From Planctomycetota bacterium (GTDB lineage Bacteria; Planctomycetota; B15-G4): 64,000 nucleotides of DNA. The stretch lies in assembly GCA_029259745.1 (NCBI GenBank), contig JAJDEO010000040.1:1-64000 (forward strand). Direction: 5' to 3'. Below are positions 33,092 to 40,736 of the stretch, piece after piece; the first letter of the stretch is position 1, and the number at the start of each line of letters is the position of its first letter. Made by a program: the position numbers and the translations under genes. The notes under the pieces are model-generated. The model did no database searches. It was not told the origin of the DNA and saw nothing but the letters and a program-made list of their open reading frames with translations.

Positions 33092-35644
33092 GTGGGACAC
33101 GACATGGGCGCGGCAGCCAGCAGACACGAGCATGAGCACGAGGGGCCCACGGGCGCCGAGGGGCTCTTTCTGGAGTACCGGCGGCGCATCAAGAGCGAGC
33201 CAGAGCTCGATCTCGAGGCCTTCTGCGCCGAGCACCCCGGGTACGCCGACGAGCTCCGACGGCTCCACGACGCCTTCCTGTCGCTCGAGTCGCTGCTCAG
33301 CTCCGTCGACATCGAGTCGGTCGGCGATCTGCTCGGGATCCCGGCCTCAGGGACGAGCATGCGCTCAGAGATCGTCGATCCCCCGGCCGAGGACAGCAAC
33401 CCGCAGGAGACGCTGTCCGAGATGCTCTCGGCGGCGCAGAGCGAACAACGCTACGCCTCGCGTGAGCAGGTCGGTCGAGGGGGGATGGGCGAGATCCATC
33501 GCGTCCACGATGGAGCGCTGCGGCGCGACCTCGCGATGAAAGTCATGATCCCGCCGCACTCGTCGCCGGCGGGCAAGTCATCGTCGACCGCGGAGGGCCG
33601 ACTCGCGCGCTTCCTCGACGAGGCCTTCATCACGAGTCAGCTCGACCACCCGTCGATCGTCCCCGTCCACGACATCGGGATGGGATCGGACGGGCGCGTC
33701 TACTTCACGATGAAGCTCGTCCGCGGACAGAACCTCGAGAAGGTGCTCGACGACGTGCACGCCGGACGCGACGGCTGGACGACGAACCGCGTCCTCGCGG
33801 CGCTGCAACGGGTCTGCGAGGCGGTCGGCTACGCCCACGCGCGCGGCGTGCTGCATCGCGACATCAAGCCCGCGAACATCATGGTCGGTCGGTACGGCGA
33901 GACGTACCTCATGGACTGGGGCCTCGCCCGTGTCGCCGGACACGATCCCGTCGCCGCCGCGCCGGCGAACATCATCGCGCCTGAACTCCCGGACATGGAC
34001 GGCCCGGGCTGGATCTCCAGCGACGACTCCACCGTCGTCGGCACGCCGGTCTACATGTCGCCCGAACAGGCGCGCGGCGAAGTCGAGACGATCGACGAAC
34101 GCAGCGACATCTACTCGCTCGGTGCGATCCTCTACCACCTCCTCGCCGGACGCTTGCCGTACGTCGACCCCGACGAATACCCGCTCCGATTCGCAGTGCT
34201 CATGCGCGTCCGCAAAGGTCCCCCGCGACCGCTGCGCGAGATCGCGCCGGGAGCGCCCGAGAGCCTCGTCGAGATCTGCGAGAAGGCCATGGCCCGCCTC
34301 CTCCACGACCGCTACGCGACGGCGTCCGACATGGCCGCGGCGCTTCAGGACTACCTCGCTGACATCAGCGAAGACCGCGAGGAAGCCCGTCGCCAAGCCC
34401 GCCGCGCCGAGCTCATCAACGACTTCCTGATGGACATGCTCGGCTCGGGCGACCCGGCCCACGCCCAGGGCCAGGACATCACGGTGCGCGAGGTGCTCGA
34501 CAGCGCCGCCGCGCAGGTGGAGACGGCCTTCCCCGACCACGTGCTCGACGAAGCCGCCGTGCGCCTGACGATCGGCACGCTCTACAAGAAGCTCGGACAG
34601 ACGACCGAGTCCGACAAGCACCTCCGGCACTGCGTCGAGCTTCGTCGCAAGGCTCTCGGCGACGAGCACCGCGAGACACTCGCCGCGCGCACCGAGCAGG
34701 CCCTGCTCGACGGCGTCCGCGATCGCCTCGACCTCGCCGAGGAAACGCTGCGCGACGTCCTCGACCACCAACACAAACTGCTCGGCCGCGAACACCCCGA
34801 CACGCTGCGCTCCATGGCCGCGCTGGCGAGCATCCTGCACCGCGCGGGCAGCGATCTGGCCCAGAGTGAGGAGCTCTACCGCGCCTGCCTCGAAACGCAG
34901 CGGCTCACGCTCGGCGACGCTCACAGCAACACGCTGTCGACGCGCAACGCTCTGGCACTCGTCATGCTCGACGCCGGGCGCCCGCAGGAAGCCGTTTCAC
35001 TGCAGGGCGACACCCTCGGCGCGCTGACGTCGCTGCACGACAGCCTGCACCCCGCCGTGCTCATCGCGAAGAACGACCTCGCCAACCTCCTGTGCACGCT
35101 CGACCGCCTCGATGAGGCCGAGCCGCTCTACCGTGCGACGCTCCAGGGGCAGCGCCACGTCTTGGGGGACGACCACCACCAGACGATCACGTCGATGAGC
35201 AATCTCGCAAACCTGCTGCGTCGGCGCGGACACGACGGCGAGGCGCGCGACCTCATGGCCGAGGCACTCGAGCGCAGCCGTCGCATCCAAGGCGACGATC
35301 ATCAGCGCACGCTCGGCATCCTCAACAACTTCGCTCTCATCCAGCTCGACGCGGGCCGGCTCGCCGAGGCCCACATGCTGATGCGCGAGTGTGTCGAGCG
35401 CGTCGACCGCGTCATGTCGCCGCGCCACTTCGTCTCGGCGCGCTGCCATCACAACCTCGGACGCTGCCTCGCCGCCCTGGGGCGCATCCATGAAGCGCGC
35501 GCCGAGTTCCGCGTCGCACTCGACGTGCAGCGCGAAGTGCTCGGCGCCGATCACCCCCGCACCACCGAGACGGCCGAAGCCCTCGCCGCGCTCGCGGCAG
35601 CTCCGCGCGACGCGACGAACAACGACCGCTCGGCTGGCGCGTGA
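33092..35644 (+). CDS. Serine/threonine protein kinase with C-terminal TPR array
   Basis: 850 aa from a GTG start; an ATG four codons downstream is an alternative. Residues 1-~120 are an acidic helical lead-in. The kinase domain spans about 124-420: Gly loop VGRGGMGE (127-134), Lys150, HRD 255-257, DWG 275-277 in place of DFG, and SPE 323-325. A ~30-residue insertion lies between DWG and the SPE loop. Residues ~440-850 are tetratricopeptide repeats of the 42-residue TPR_10/12 type (LGREHPDTLRSMAALASIL, LGDDHHQTITSMSNLANLL and others), expected to recruit partners. No membrane helix is visible, so it is cytoplasmic. DWG kinases with TPRs next to ECF-like sigma factors are typical of planctomycetes. 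An FG-GAP gene lies 4 bp downstream, convergent, followed by the sigma gene. Confidence 0.95.
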   Translation: MGHDMGAAASRHEHEHEGPTGAEGLFLEYRRRIKSEPELDLEAFCAEHPGYADELRRLHDAFLSLESLLSSVDIESVGDLLGIPASGTSMRSEIVDPPAEDSNPQETLSEMLSAAQSEQRYASREQVGRGGMGEIHRVHDGALRRDLAMKVMIPPHSSPAGKSSSTAEGRLARFLDEAFITSQLDHPSIVPVHDIGMGSDGRVYFTMKLVRGQNLEKVLDDVHAGRDGWTTNRVLAALQRVCEAVGYAHARGVLHRDIKPANIMVGRYGETYLMDWGLARVAGHDPVAAAPANIIAPELPDMDGPGWISSDDSTVVGTPVYMSPEQARGEVETIDERSDIYSLGAILYHLLAGRLPYVDPDEYPLRFAVLMRVRKGPPRPLREIAPGAPESLVEICEKAMARLLHDRYATASDMAAALQDYLADISEDREEARRQARRAELINDFLMDMLGSGDPAHAQGQDITVREVLDSAAAQVETAFPDHVLDEAAVRLTIGTLYKKLGQTTESDKHLRHCVELRRKALGDEHRETLAARTEQALLDGVRDRLDLAEETLRDVLDHQHKLLGREHPDTLRSMAALASILHRAGSDLAQSEELYRACLETQRLTLGDAHSNTLSTRNALALVMLDAGRPQEAVSLQGDTLGALTSLHDSLHPAVLIAKNDLANLLCTLDRLDEAEPLYRATLQGQRHVLGDDHHQTITSMSNLANLLRRRGHDGEARDLMAEALERSRRIQGDDHQRTLGILNNFALIQLDAGRLAEAHMLMRECVERVDRVMSPRHFVSARCHHNLGRCLAALGRIHEARAEFRVALDVQREVLGADHPRTTETAEALAALAAAPRDATNNDRSAGA

Positions 35645-35648
35645 GCGA

Positions 35649-36836
35649 TCAGCGGTGCGTCGAAAGCGCCACGGCGCCCTCGGGACCACTGCCTTCGAAG
35701 ATCGCAAGGACGGCTCCGTCAGTCCCCGAGTGCACGCTGACGCGTCCGACGGATCCCGCGGGCGATGTCACGGACGGGTCGCTGACAGCGAAGTCGCCGA
35801 CCCCGTCGCCGCTCACATCGCCGACGAAGACGATCGAGGAGCCGAACGCGCCGCCGACTTCGAGCTCGTAGATGAGCGCTCCGTCGAGACCCGAGTGCAC
35901 CGACACCGAGCCACTGCCCGGCGCACCGATCGCGAGGTCTGTACGTCCGTCGCCGTCGACATCGCCGACGACGGCCGCAGCCGCACCGAAGCCGTCACTC
36001 GAAGCGGTTCCCTCGATGCGCAGCGTCGTCGATCCACTCCCGAAGCCATGCCACTCCACGTAGGCCGGCGCGGCGTGAGGGCTCGCGCCGATGATCAGAC
36101 CGGGCTCGTTGTCCGCGGCCAGCGCGCCGATGATGAGGCCGGGTTCGTTGTCCAAGGCCAGAGCACCGATCATGAGCCCGGGCTCGTTGTCACCGGCGAC
36201 AGCGCCGATGATCAGACCCGGCTCGTTGTCACCCGCAATCGTGCTCGTGCCCTCGGCGCTGAGGCTCGACCCGAAGCGGTCGCCTGGCGCAGCTCCGTCG
36301 GCCGTGTAGAGCTGTGCTCCGGTGGCGCCGCCAACAACCGTCACCGAGCCGGCGTCGTCGTGGGCGCCGGGTGCACCGATCGCCAACTCGTCCACACCGT
36401 CGCCATCGAGGTCACCGAGGTTCGACAGTGATGCCCCGAACTCATCGCCGGCAAGCTCGCCGACGTACGTCGCGAGCCATGCGCCGCTGATCGAGGAATG
36501 CACAGTCACGACGTTGGCAGCCGGGTGACCCACGGCGACATCGGCATGGCCGTCGCCATCGAGGTCGGCCACCGAGGAGACCGCGGCACCGAAGCCGACC
36601 GGCCCGCCCATCGACGTGATCAACCCGTTCGCACTCGAGACGACCCGTACTTCGCCCTGCAGCGGATCTCCCGCGATCAGGTCCGGACTGCCGTCACCAT
36701 CCACGTCGGGGATGGTCGCGACCGCGCCCGACGATCCCTGGAGGACCCCATCGACGTTCACGAAGATGAGATCCTGGGCGAGCAGCGCAGGAGCGAAAAG
36801 AACCGCTGTGAAAGCGATACGAAGCGAAAGAAGCAT
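35649..36836 (-). CDS. Secreted FG-GAP protein with internal 13-residue repeat
   Basis: 395 aa from ATG 36836. The signal peptide (LRIAFTAVLFAPALLAQD) is followed by FG-GAP blades with calcium loops of the form DVDGDGSPDL, DLDGDGHADV, DLDGDGVDEL and DVDGDGRTDL, an extracellular beta-propeller. In the middle, four tandem 13-residue units of the form AxDNEPGLIIGAx interrupt the blade series. Overall about six to seven blades. It may bind calcium and a surface ligand. It is convergent with the kinase gene (4 bp apart), which is why it was considered as a possible target or sensor, but there is no direct evidence. Confidence 0.85.
   Translation of the reverse strand: MLLSLRIAFTAVLFAPALLAQDLIFVNVDGVLQGSSGAVATIPDVDGDGSPDLIAGDPLQGEVRVVSSANGLITSMGGPVGFGAAVSSVADLDGDGHADVAVGHPAANVVTVHSSISGAWLATYVGELAGDEFGASLSNLGDLDGDGVDELAIGAPGAHDDAGSVTVVGGATGAQLYTADGAAPGDRFGSSLSAEGTSTIAGDNEPGLIIGAVAGDNEPGLMIGALALDNEPGLIIGALAADNEPGLIIGASPHAAPAYVEWHGFGSGSTTLRIEGTASSDGFGAAAAVVGDVDGDGRTDLAIGAPGSGSVSVHSGLDGALIYELEVGGAFGSSIVFVGDVSGDGVGDFAVSDPSVTSPAGSVGRVSVHSGTDGAVLAIFEGSGPEGAVALSTHR
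36082..36237 (-). repeat. In-frame 39-bp minisatellite, four units
   Basis: Four tandem 39-bp units encode AGDNEPGLIIGAV, AGDNEPGLMIGAL, ALDNEPGLIIGAL and AADNEPGLIIGAS. Units differ mainly by synonymous or single changes. The period is a multiple of three, so unit loss or gain would keep the frame. The unit looks like a half FG-GAP blade whose DxDxDG loop is replaced by DNEP. Confidence 0.85.
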
Positions 36837-37187
36837 GGTGTGGTTTCCCGTTGAGTCGATCGGGCTCATCGACCACCGGTGTTCCGCCCTTGAGGTTCGG
36901 AACGTTCACGACCAGCTTTGTCAGGGAACGACAGGCGACTTTGGCGCACTCCGAGACACCCGGGACTTCGTGTGTCACATGCTGCGACACGCTCGCCGAC
37001 GAAGATGACAGCGCTGTCAATAAGCGCCGCGTGCGCGGGGCCGAGATCCAGACGACGTCCCCTGGACGCGTCGGTGGACTCTCCGCAACCCGGGCCGCGC
37101 GGAGGTCAGCTCAGCGAGCGCTCTCTGGGGCGGAAGACTCTCACGCGAACTGCGAGCCGCCGTTGCCCGCGCGCTCCGTCGTTCGCG
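36837..37187. other. Gene-free gap between FG-GAP and sigma-factor genes
   Basis: 351 bp on the upstream side of the FG-GAP gene and just beyond the sigma gene stop. It contains a perfect 14-bp palindrome at 37006-37019 and an imperfect GTGTC-GACAC pair just upstream of it. No ORF, promoter hexamer pair or terminator is convincing. Confidence 0.5.
37006..37019. promoter_or_regulatory. Perfect 14-bp palindrome, possible operator
   Basis: TGACAGCGCTGTCA is perfectly self-complementary and lies 170 bp before the FG-GAP start. Read on the minus strand, it begins within TTGACA. Size and symmetry suit a dimeric repressor site, but no regulator gene of that type is adjacent. Confidence 0.3.
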
Positions 37188-37919
37188 TCAGTCGTTCGCG
37201 TCGAGCGGGGTCGCGAGAGCCCGCGCCTGCTTGATGGCTCGCGTCCGCGCCACGCGCGCTGCGTGGTACGACAGGCCGAGCTCTGAGGCGATCGCCTCGA
37301 TCGACTCACCCTTCCAGTGCATCGTCAGGATCCGTCGGTCACGATCCTTCATGCGCAGCAGGACGAGCATGAGGCGCTCGGTCTGCTCCTGACGGATCGC
37401 CTGGGCCGTCGAGTCGGTGTTCTTGTCCGCGAGGTCGATCTCCTCGACCGTCTGACTCACGCGTTTGTCCTCGGCACGGCGCTTCGTCGTGAGCTGACGC
37501 GAACGGTCGGCGGCCTTCCAGGTCATGCGCTGGGCGAAGAGCGACGTGAAGCTCGAGCGCGACGTGAACTCGAGATCGGCGAGGTCACCCCAGACGTCAC
37601 CGAAGACGGAGAGCACGAGATCGCCGGTGTCGAGGAACCGACGCAGCCGCGACGATGTCGACATCGAGAGCTTCCCCATCTGCATCAGGTCGGTGAGGAA
37701 GTAGTTCGCGAACTCGTCGGCGACACGGCGGCTCTTGCCGATTCCACCGTGGACCGCGCCCAGGACCGCGTCCTCGAGCGGCTGCCCGTCACCGAGGCGC
37801 CCGCGCACGAGCACGAGCACGTCGGGCCGCCGCACGTAACTCTCGCTGACCGGCCCGAGGTGCTTGCGCGCGTAGGCGAAGATCTCGTCTTCGGAGGGCG
37901 TATCGGGTTCGGCAGTCAT
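37188..37919 (-). CDS. ECF-like RNA polymerase sigma factor
   Basis: 243 aa from ATG 37919. Region 2 is around 80-150 (LRRFLDTGDLVLSVFGDVWG, an atypical DLVQ-like start). Region 4 is at the C-terminus: RRILTMHWKGESIEAIASELGLSYHAARVARTRAIKQA, a clear helix-turn-helix for -35 recognition. The N-terminal ~50 residues are an extension. No anti-sigma factor is next to it, but a TPR kinase is two genes away. In planctomycetes such sigma factors are often controlled by an adjacent kinase, so kinase-dependent activation is a plausible inference. The longer ORF start was rejected since MTAEPDTPSEDEIF fits the domain layout. Confidence 0.8.
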   Translation of the reverse strand: MTAEPDTPSEDEIFAYARKHLGPVSESYVRRPDVLVLVRGRLGDGQPLEDAVLGAVHGGIGKSRRVADEFANYFLTDLMQMGKLSMSTSSRLRRFLDTGDLVLSVFGDVWGDLADLEFTSRSSFTSLFAQRMTWKAADRSRQLTTKRRAEDKRVSQTVEEIDLADKNTDSTAQAIRQEQTERLMLVLLRMKDRDRRILTMHWKGESIEAIASELGLSYHAARVARTRAIKQARALATPLDAND

Positions 37920-38122
37920 GACAGCGGGCCGCGGGGAGAAGCGTCGTTCCTTCGAAACATCTCTCCCATGATGCCGCCCCGGGCGAATCATGACAGGCAG
38001 AATGTGCGACGGAACGGCGATTGGCCCCTCGATTCGAGGCCCCGCGAAACCGAAGGTTCTTTTTCGGCACATTTTTCCGAAGTCGGTGTTCACGATCCCG
38101 GAAACCCGCGCTTTACCCGCGT

Positions 38123-38261
38123 CGACGAGTGAGTCGTCCGGGTGGCGACGGTCACCTAGGAGTGTGCTGCCGCGAGATCGCGGCTGGACGATCACTCATC
38201 GCAAGAGATTGGCCCCGCGAGGCCGCTCGGAGCTTGCAGGAGCTTCGAGCGGCCTTTTTTT
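38123..38261 (+). ncRNA. Candidate structured small RNA (about 139 nt)
   Basis: A 17-nt strand at 38123-38139 pairs with 38186-38201: 15 base pairs, one mismatch and one bulge. It encloses two hairpins: 38141-38156 (6 bp, GACG loop) and 38170-38183 (CCGCG-CGCGG). This three-way junction is followed by an intrinsic terminator with a 9-bp stem and seven Ts (38221-38261). Upstream, TTCACG and TTTACC (38112-38117) are separated by 17 bp and would start transcription near the first paired base; both boxes are weak. No plus-strand gene follows, so it would be a stand-alone RNA rather than a leader. It does not match the tmRNA, RNase P, SRP or 6S core sequences I could look for. Confidence 0.45.
38221..38261 (+). 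terminator. Orphan intrinsic terminator on the plus strand
   Basis: GGCCGCTCG (38221-38229) pairs perfectly with CGAGCGGCC (38246-38254), followed by TTTTTTT (38255-38261). The loop of 16 bases contains AGCT repeats that can extend the stem. On the minus strand there is no T-run, so it works for plus-strand transcription. An overlapping alternative hairpin, GGCCCCGCGAGGCC (38211-38224), would compete with its left arm. Confidence 0.8.
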
Positions 38262-38459
38262 CATGCCCAGCGGGAGCGCGTCGGAGACCCCGTCGCACGG
38301 CGCACCACGAAGGGCACCCCGGCCGCGCGAGTCGATCCGAGCGCTTGCGTCCCGCTGAGTTCGGTGCCCCCCCGGCAACTCGTCGAACCTACGGGAACTC
38401 CGCGACACGCCGGCCCCAGGGACACGCCGGCCGGCGCCGGTGCGGCGCGTCCTCCGAGA

Positions 38460-39275
38460 TCAGAGCTGCAGCCCGGGGTTGTCGATCGCTTCCTTCGACA
38501 GCTCGCTGACGAGGTACTCGAACGCGTCGTCGACGGAGTCCGTGCGGAAGAAAAGGTCGATGTCCTTCGCACTGATGGTCCCGAACTCGACGAGCGGCTC
38601 GAAGTGCAGCACCTTGCTCCAGAACTCGGTCCCGAACAGCACGATCGGGAGCTTCTTCTTGATCTTCAGCGTCTGGACGAGTGTCACGACCTCCATGAAC
38701 TCGTCGAGCGTGCCGAAGCCGCCCGGCATCACGATCATCGCCTTGGCGAGATACGTGAACCAGAACTTGCGCATGAAGAAGTAGTGGAACTCGAGCGAGA
38801 GCTTGCGAGTGATGTGCGGGTTGTCGTTCTGCTCGAACGGCAGTGAGATGTTGAGGCCGATGTTCTCGCCCTTGGCTTCCGAGGCGCCACGGTTCGCGGC
38901 CTCCATGATTCCGGGGCCACCACCCGAGCAGATCACGAAGCGCCGGTCGTCACCATCGAGGCTCTTCGACCACTCCGTCAGACGACGCGACAACTCGACC
39001 GTCGCCTCGTAGTACTTCGACATGTAGAGCTTGCGCTCGGCGTCCACGATGTCGCCGCCGTTCGCCTGGGCCTCGGCGAGTTCCTTCTCGGCGACTTCCT
39101 TCGAGCGGATGCGCGCTGAGCCGAAGACGACGATCGTGTCCTTGATGTCGAACTGCTCGAAGCGCGTCTTGGGTTCGATGTACTCCGAGAGGATGCGCAG
39201 GATGCGTGCATCGGGGCTCGCGAGGAACTGTTCGTTCTTGTAGGCCTTGACGGCGCTGTAGCGATGATCGTTCAT
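38460..39275 (-). CDS. LOG family protein (lysine-decarboxylase-like fold)
   Basis: 271 aa from ATG 39275. Rossmann-like fold with the two LOG signatures: CSGGGPGIMEAANRGA and MPGGFGTLDEFMEVVTLVQ. VVFGSARI marks the first strand. LOG enzymes hydrolyse nucleoside monophosphates to the free base and ribose 5-phosphate; plant and some bacterial members make cytokinins. This longer type has N-terminal (about 60 residues) and internal extensions common in bacteria and may act on other nucleotides. It lies 123 bp from the UDP-sugar dehydrogenase gene, same strand. Confidence 0.92.
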   Translation of the reverse strand: MNDHRYSAVKAYKNEQFLASPDARILRILSEYIEPKTRFEQFDIKDTIVVFGSARIRSKEVAEKELAEAQANGGDIVDAERKLYMSKYYEATVELSRRLTEWSKSLDGDDRRFVICSGGGPGIMEAANRGASEAKGENIGLNISLPFEQNDNPHITRKLSLEFHYFFMRKFWFTYLAKAMIVMPGGFGTLDEFMEVVTLVQTLKIKKKLPIVLFGTEFWSKVLHFEPLVEFGTISAKDIDLFFRTDSVDDAFEYLVSELSKEAIDNPGLQL

Positions 39276-39398
39276 GCCGACACCATCCCGGACGGCCATG
39301 CCGCATGCCAGCGAGATCTCGGGTAGGCGCTCAAACCGCAGCCCGGCCGCCCTCAGCAGCGTGCAGAAGAGCGGCTTCGGATGGGCGCTGCGTGGCCG

Positions 39399-40736
39399 TC
39401 AGGCCTTCACGACCCGCGCGCGCGGTTCGGCCACGCTTGCCAGCACGTTGCGCGTGTCGACGACGAGGGATGCGTGGTCGGCCACGGCCTGCCAGTCGAT
39501 GGCCGCGTGGTCGGTGACGACGAGCACCGCGTCGGCCGCCGCGACCAGCTCCGTCTCGAAGGGCATCGACGCATGCCGCGTTCCCTCGACCTCGAACTCG
39601 GCGACGTGCGGGTCGTGGTACGTGACACGTGCCCCGCGCCGCGCCAACTGACGCCAGATCTCCAGCGCCGGCGCCTCGCGGACATCCCCGATGTCGCGCT
39701 TGTAGGCCACGCCGAGCAGCACCACCGACGACCCACGGAGCGGCTTGCTGTCATCGTTCAGTGCCTCAGCCAGGCGCTCGACGACCCGCACCGGCATGCG
39801 CCGATTGATCTCCCCCGCCAGCTCGATGAAGTGCGCCTCGTGCCCGAGTTCGCGCGCCTTCCAGGCCAGATAGAAGGGGTCGATCGGAATGCAGTGGCCG
39901 CCGAGACCGGGGCCGGGCTGGAATGGCATGAACCCAAAGGGCTTCGTGGCCGCCGCCTCGATCACCTCCCAGACGTCGACGTCCATCGCGGCGAGGATTG
40001 TCTTGAGTTCGTTGACGAGGGCGATGTTGACGGCGCGGAAGACGTTCTCGAGCAGCTTCGCCGACTCGGCGACCTCCGCCGAGGACACCACGACGACGTC
40101 TTCGATGCCGCCGCGGTAGAGCGCTGCGGCGCGCGCCGCCGAGACATCGTCGAGCCCACCGACGAGCCGCGGCGTCGAGCGGATCGAGTGCGAGGTCCGT
40201 CCCGGATCCTCACGTTCGGGTGAGAAAGCAACGTAGACGTCGCGCCCCAACACCCACGTCTTACCGGCCGCGCGTGCGGCGTCGAGCAGCTCGACGGCAA
40301 AGACGTCGCGCGTCGTGCCGGGGTAGGTCGTCGATTCGAGGATCGCGAGCACGCCGGCGCGCGCGTGGGTGCCGATCGCACGCGCGGCTCCGCGGACCGC
40401 GCGCAGGTCGGGGTCGCGGTTCGGGCCCAGCGGTGTCGGCACGCAGACCGCGACGGCATCGGCGCGCGCGAGCTGCCTGAAGTCGTCCGTCGCCTCGAAG
40501 CTCGGGCTGGCGGCAAGTCGGGCGAACACCTCGGCGCCGAGGTGTTCAAGCGTGACGACACCCCGCGCGATCTCGGCGACCTTGCGCGCGTCGTCATCCA
40601 CACCGAGCACGTGGTGCCCCGCGGCATGCCAGGCGTCGACAAGCGGCAAGCCGACATAGCCGAGCCCGATCACGGCGACGGTGGCCGCGCCCCGCTCGAA
40701 GCGTTCTTCGACGGGCAGATCGTGGGGATCAGTCAT
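39399..40736 (-). CDS. UDP-N-acetyl-hexosamine 6-dehydrogenase (WbpA/TviB-like)
   Basis: 445 aa from ATG 40736. UDP-glucose/GDP-mannose dehydrogenase family: NAD-binding VAVIGLGYVGLPL at the N-terminus, central PTPLGPNRDPDL and STTYPGTT, the catalytic Cys in GPGLGGHCIPIDPFYLAWKA, and the C-terminal UDP-binding domain with LGVAYKRDIGDVREAPAL. The GHCIPIDPFYLAWKA context is closer to WbpA/TviB, which oxidise UDP-GlcNAc-type sugars to uronic acids for surface polysaccharides, than to Ugd. Its start overlaps the end of the B12 sensor gene by 8 bp, indicating coupled translation. Confidence 0.9.
   Translation of the reverse strand: MTDPHDLPVEERFERGAATVAVIGLGYVGLPLVDAWHAAGHHVLGVDDDARKVAEIARGVVTLEHLGAEVFARLAASPSFEATDDFRQLARADAVAVCVPTPLGPNRDPDLRAVRGAARAIGTHARAGVLAILESTTYPGTTRDVFAVELLDAARAAGKTWVLGRDVYVAFSPEREDPGRTSHSIRSTPRLVGGLDDVSAARAAALYRGGIEDVVVVSSAEVAESAKLLENVFRAVNIALVNELKTILAAMDVDVWEVIEAAATKPFGFMPFQPGPGLGGHCIPIDPFYLAWKARELGHEAHFIELAGEINRRMPVRVVERLAEALNDDSKPLRGSSVVLLGVAYKRDIGDVREAPALEIWRQLARRGARVTYHDPHVAEFEVEGTRHASMPFETELVAAADAVLVVTDHAAIDWQAVADHASLVVDTRNVLASVAEPRARVVKA

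Larger units (their letters stand above)
37920..38459. other. 540-bp gene-free region with structured RNA signals
   Basis: Lies upstream of the sigma gene and downstream of the LOG gene, both on the minus strand. It contains a candidate plus-strand RNA with its own terminator (38123-38261) and other small inverted repeats, for example GGCC-CTCGA near 38030 and TTCGG-CCGAA near 38068-38090. The remaining sequence shows no gene. Any minus-strand promoter for the sigma gene must lie here. Confidence 0.55.

Noticed and set aside
38123..38261. Known housekeeping RNA (6S, SRP, RNase P, tmRNA) or a riboswitch for the next gene
   Set aside because: None of the core sequences I know for these RNAs is present, and no plus-strand gene follows, so it cannot be a leader for a downstream gene on that strand.
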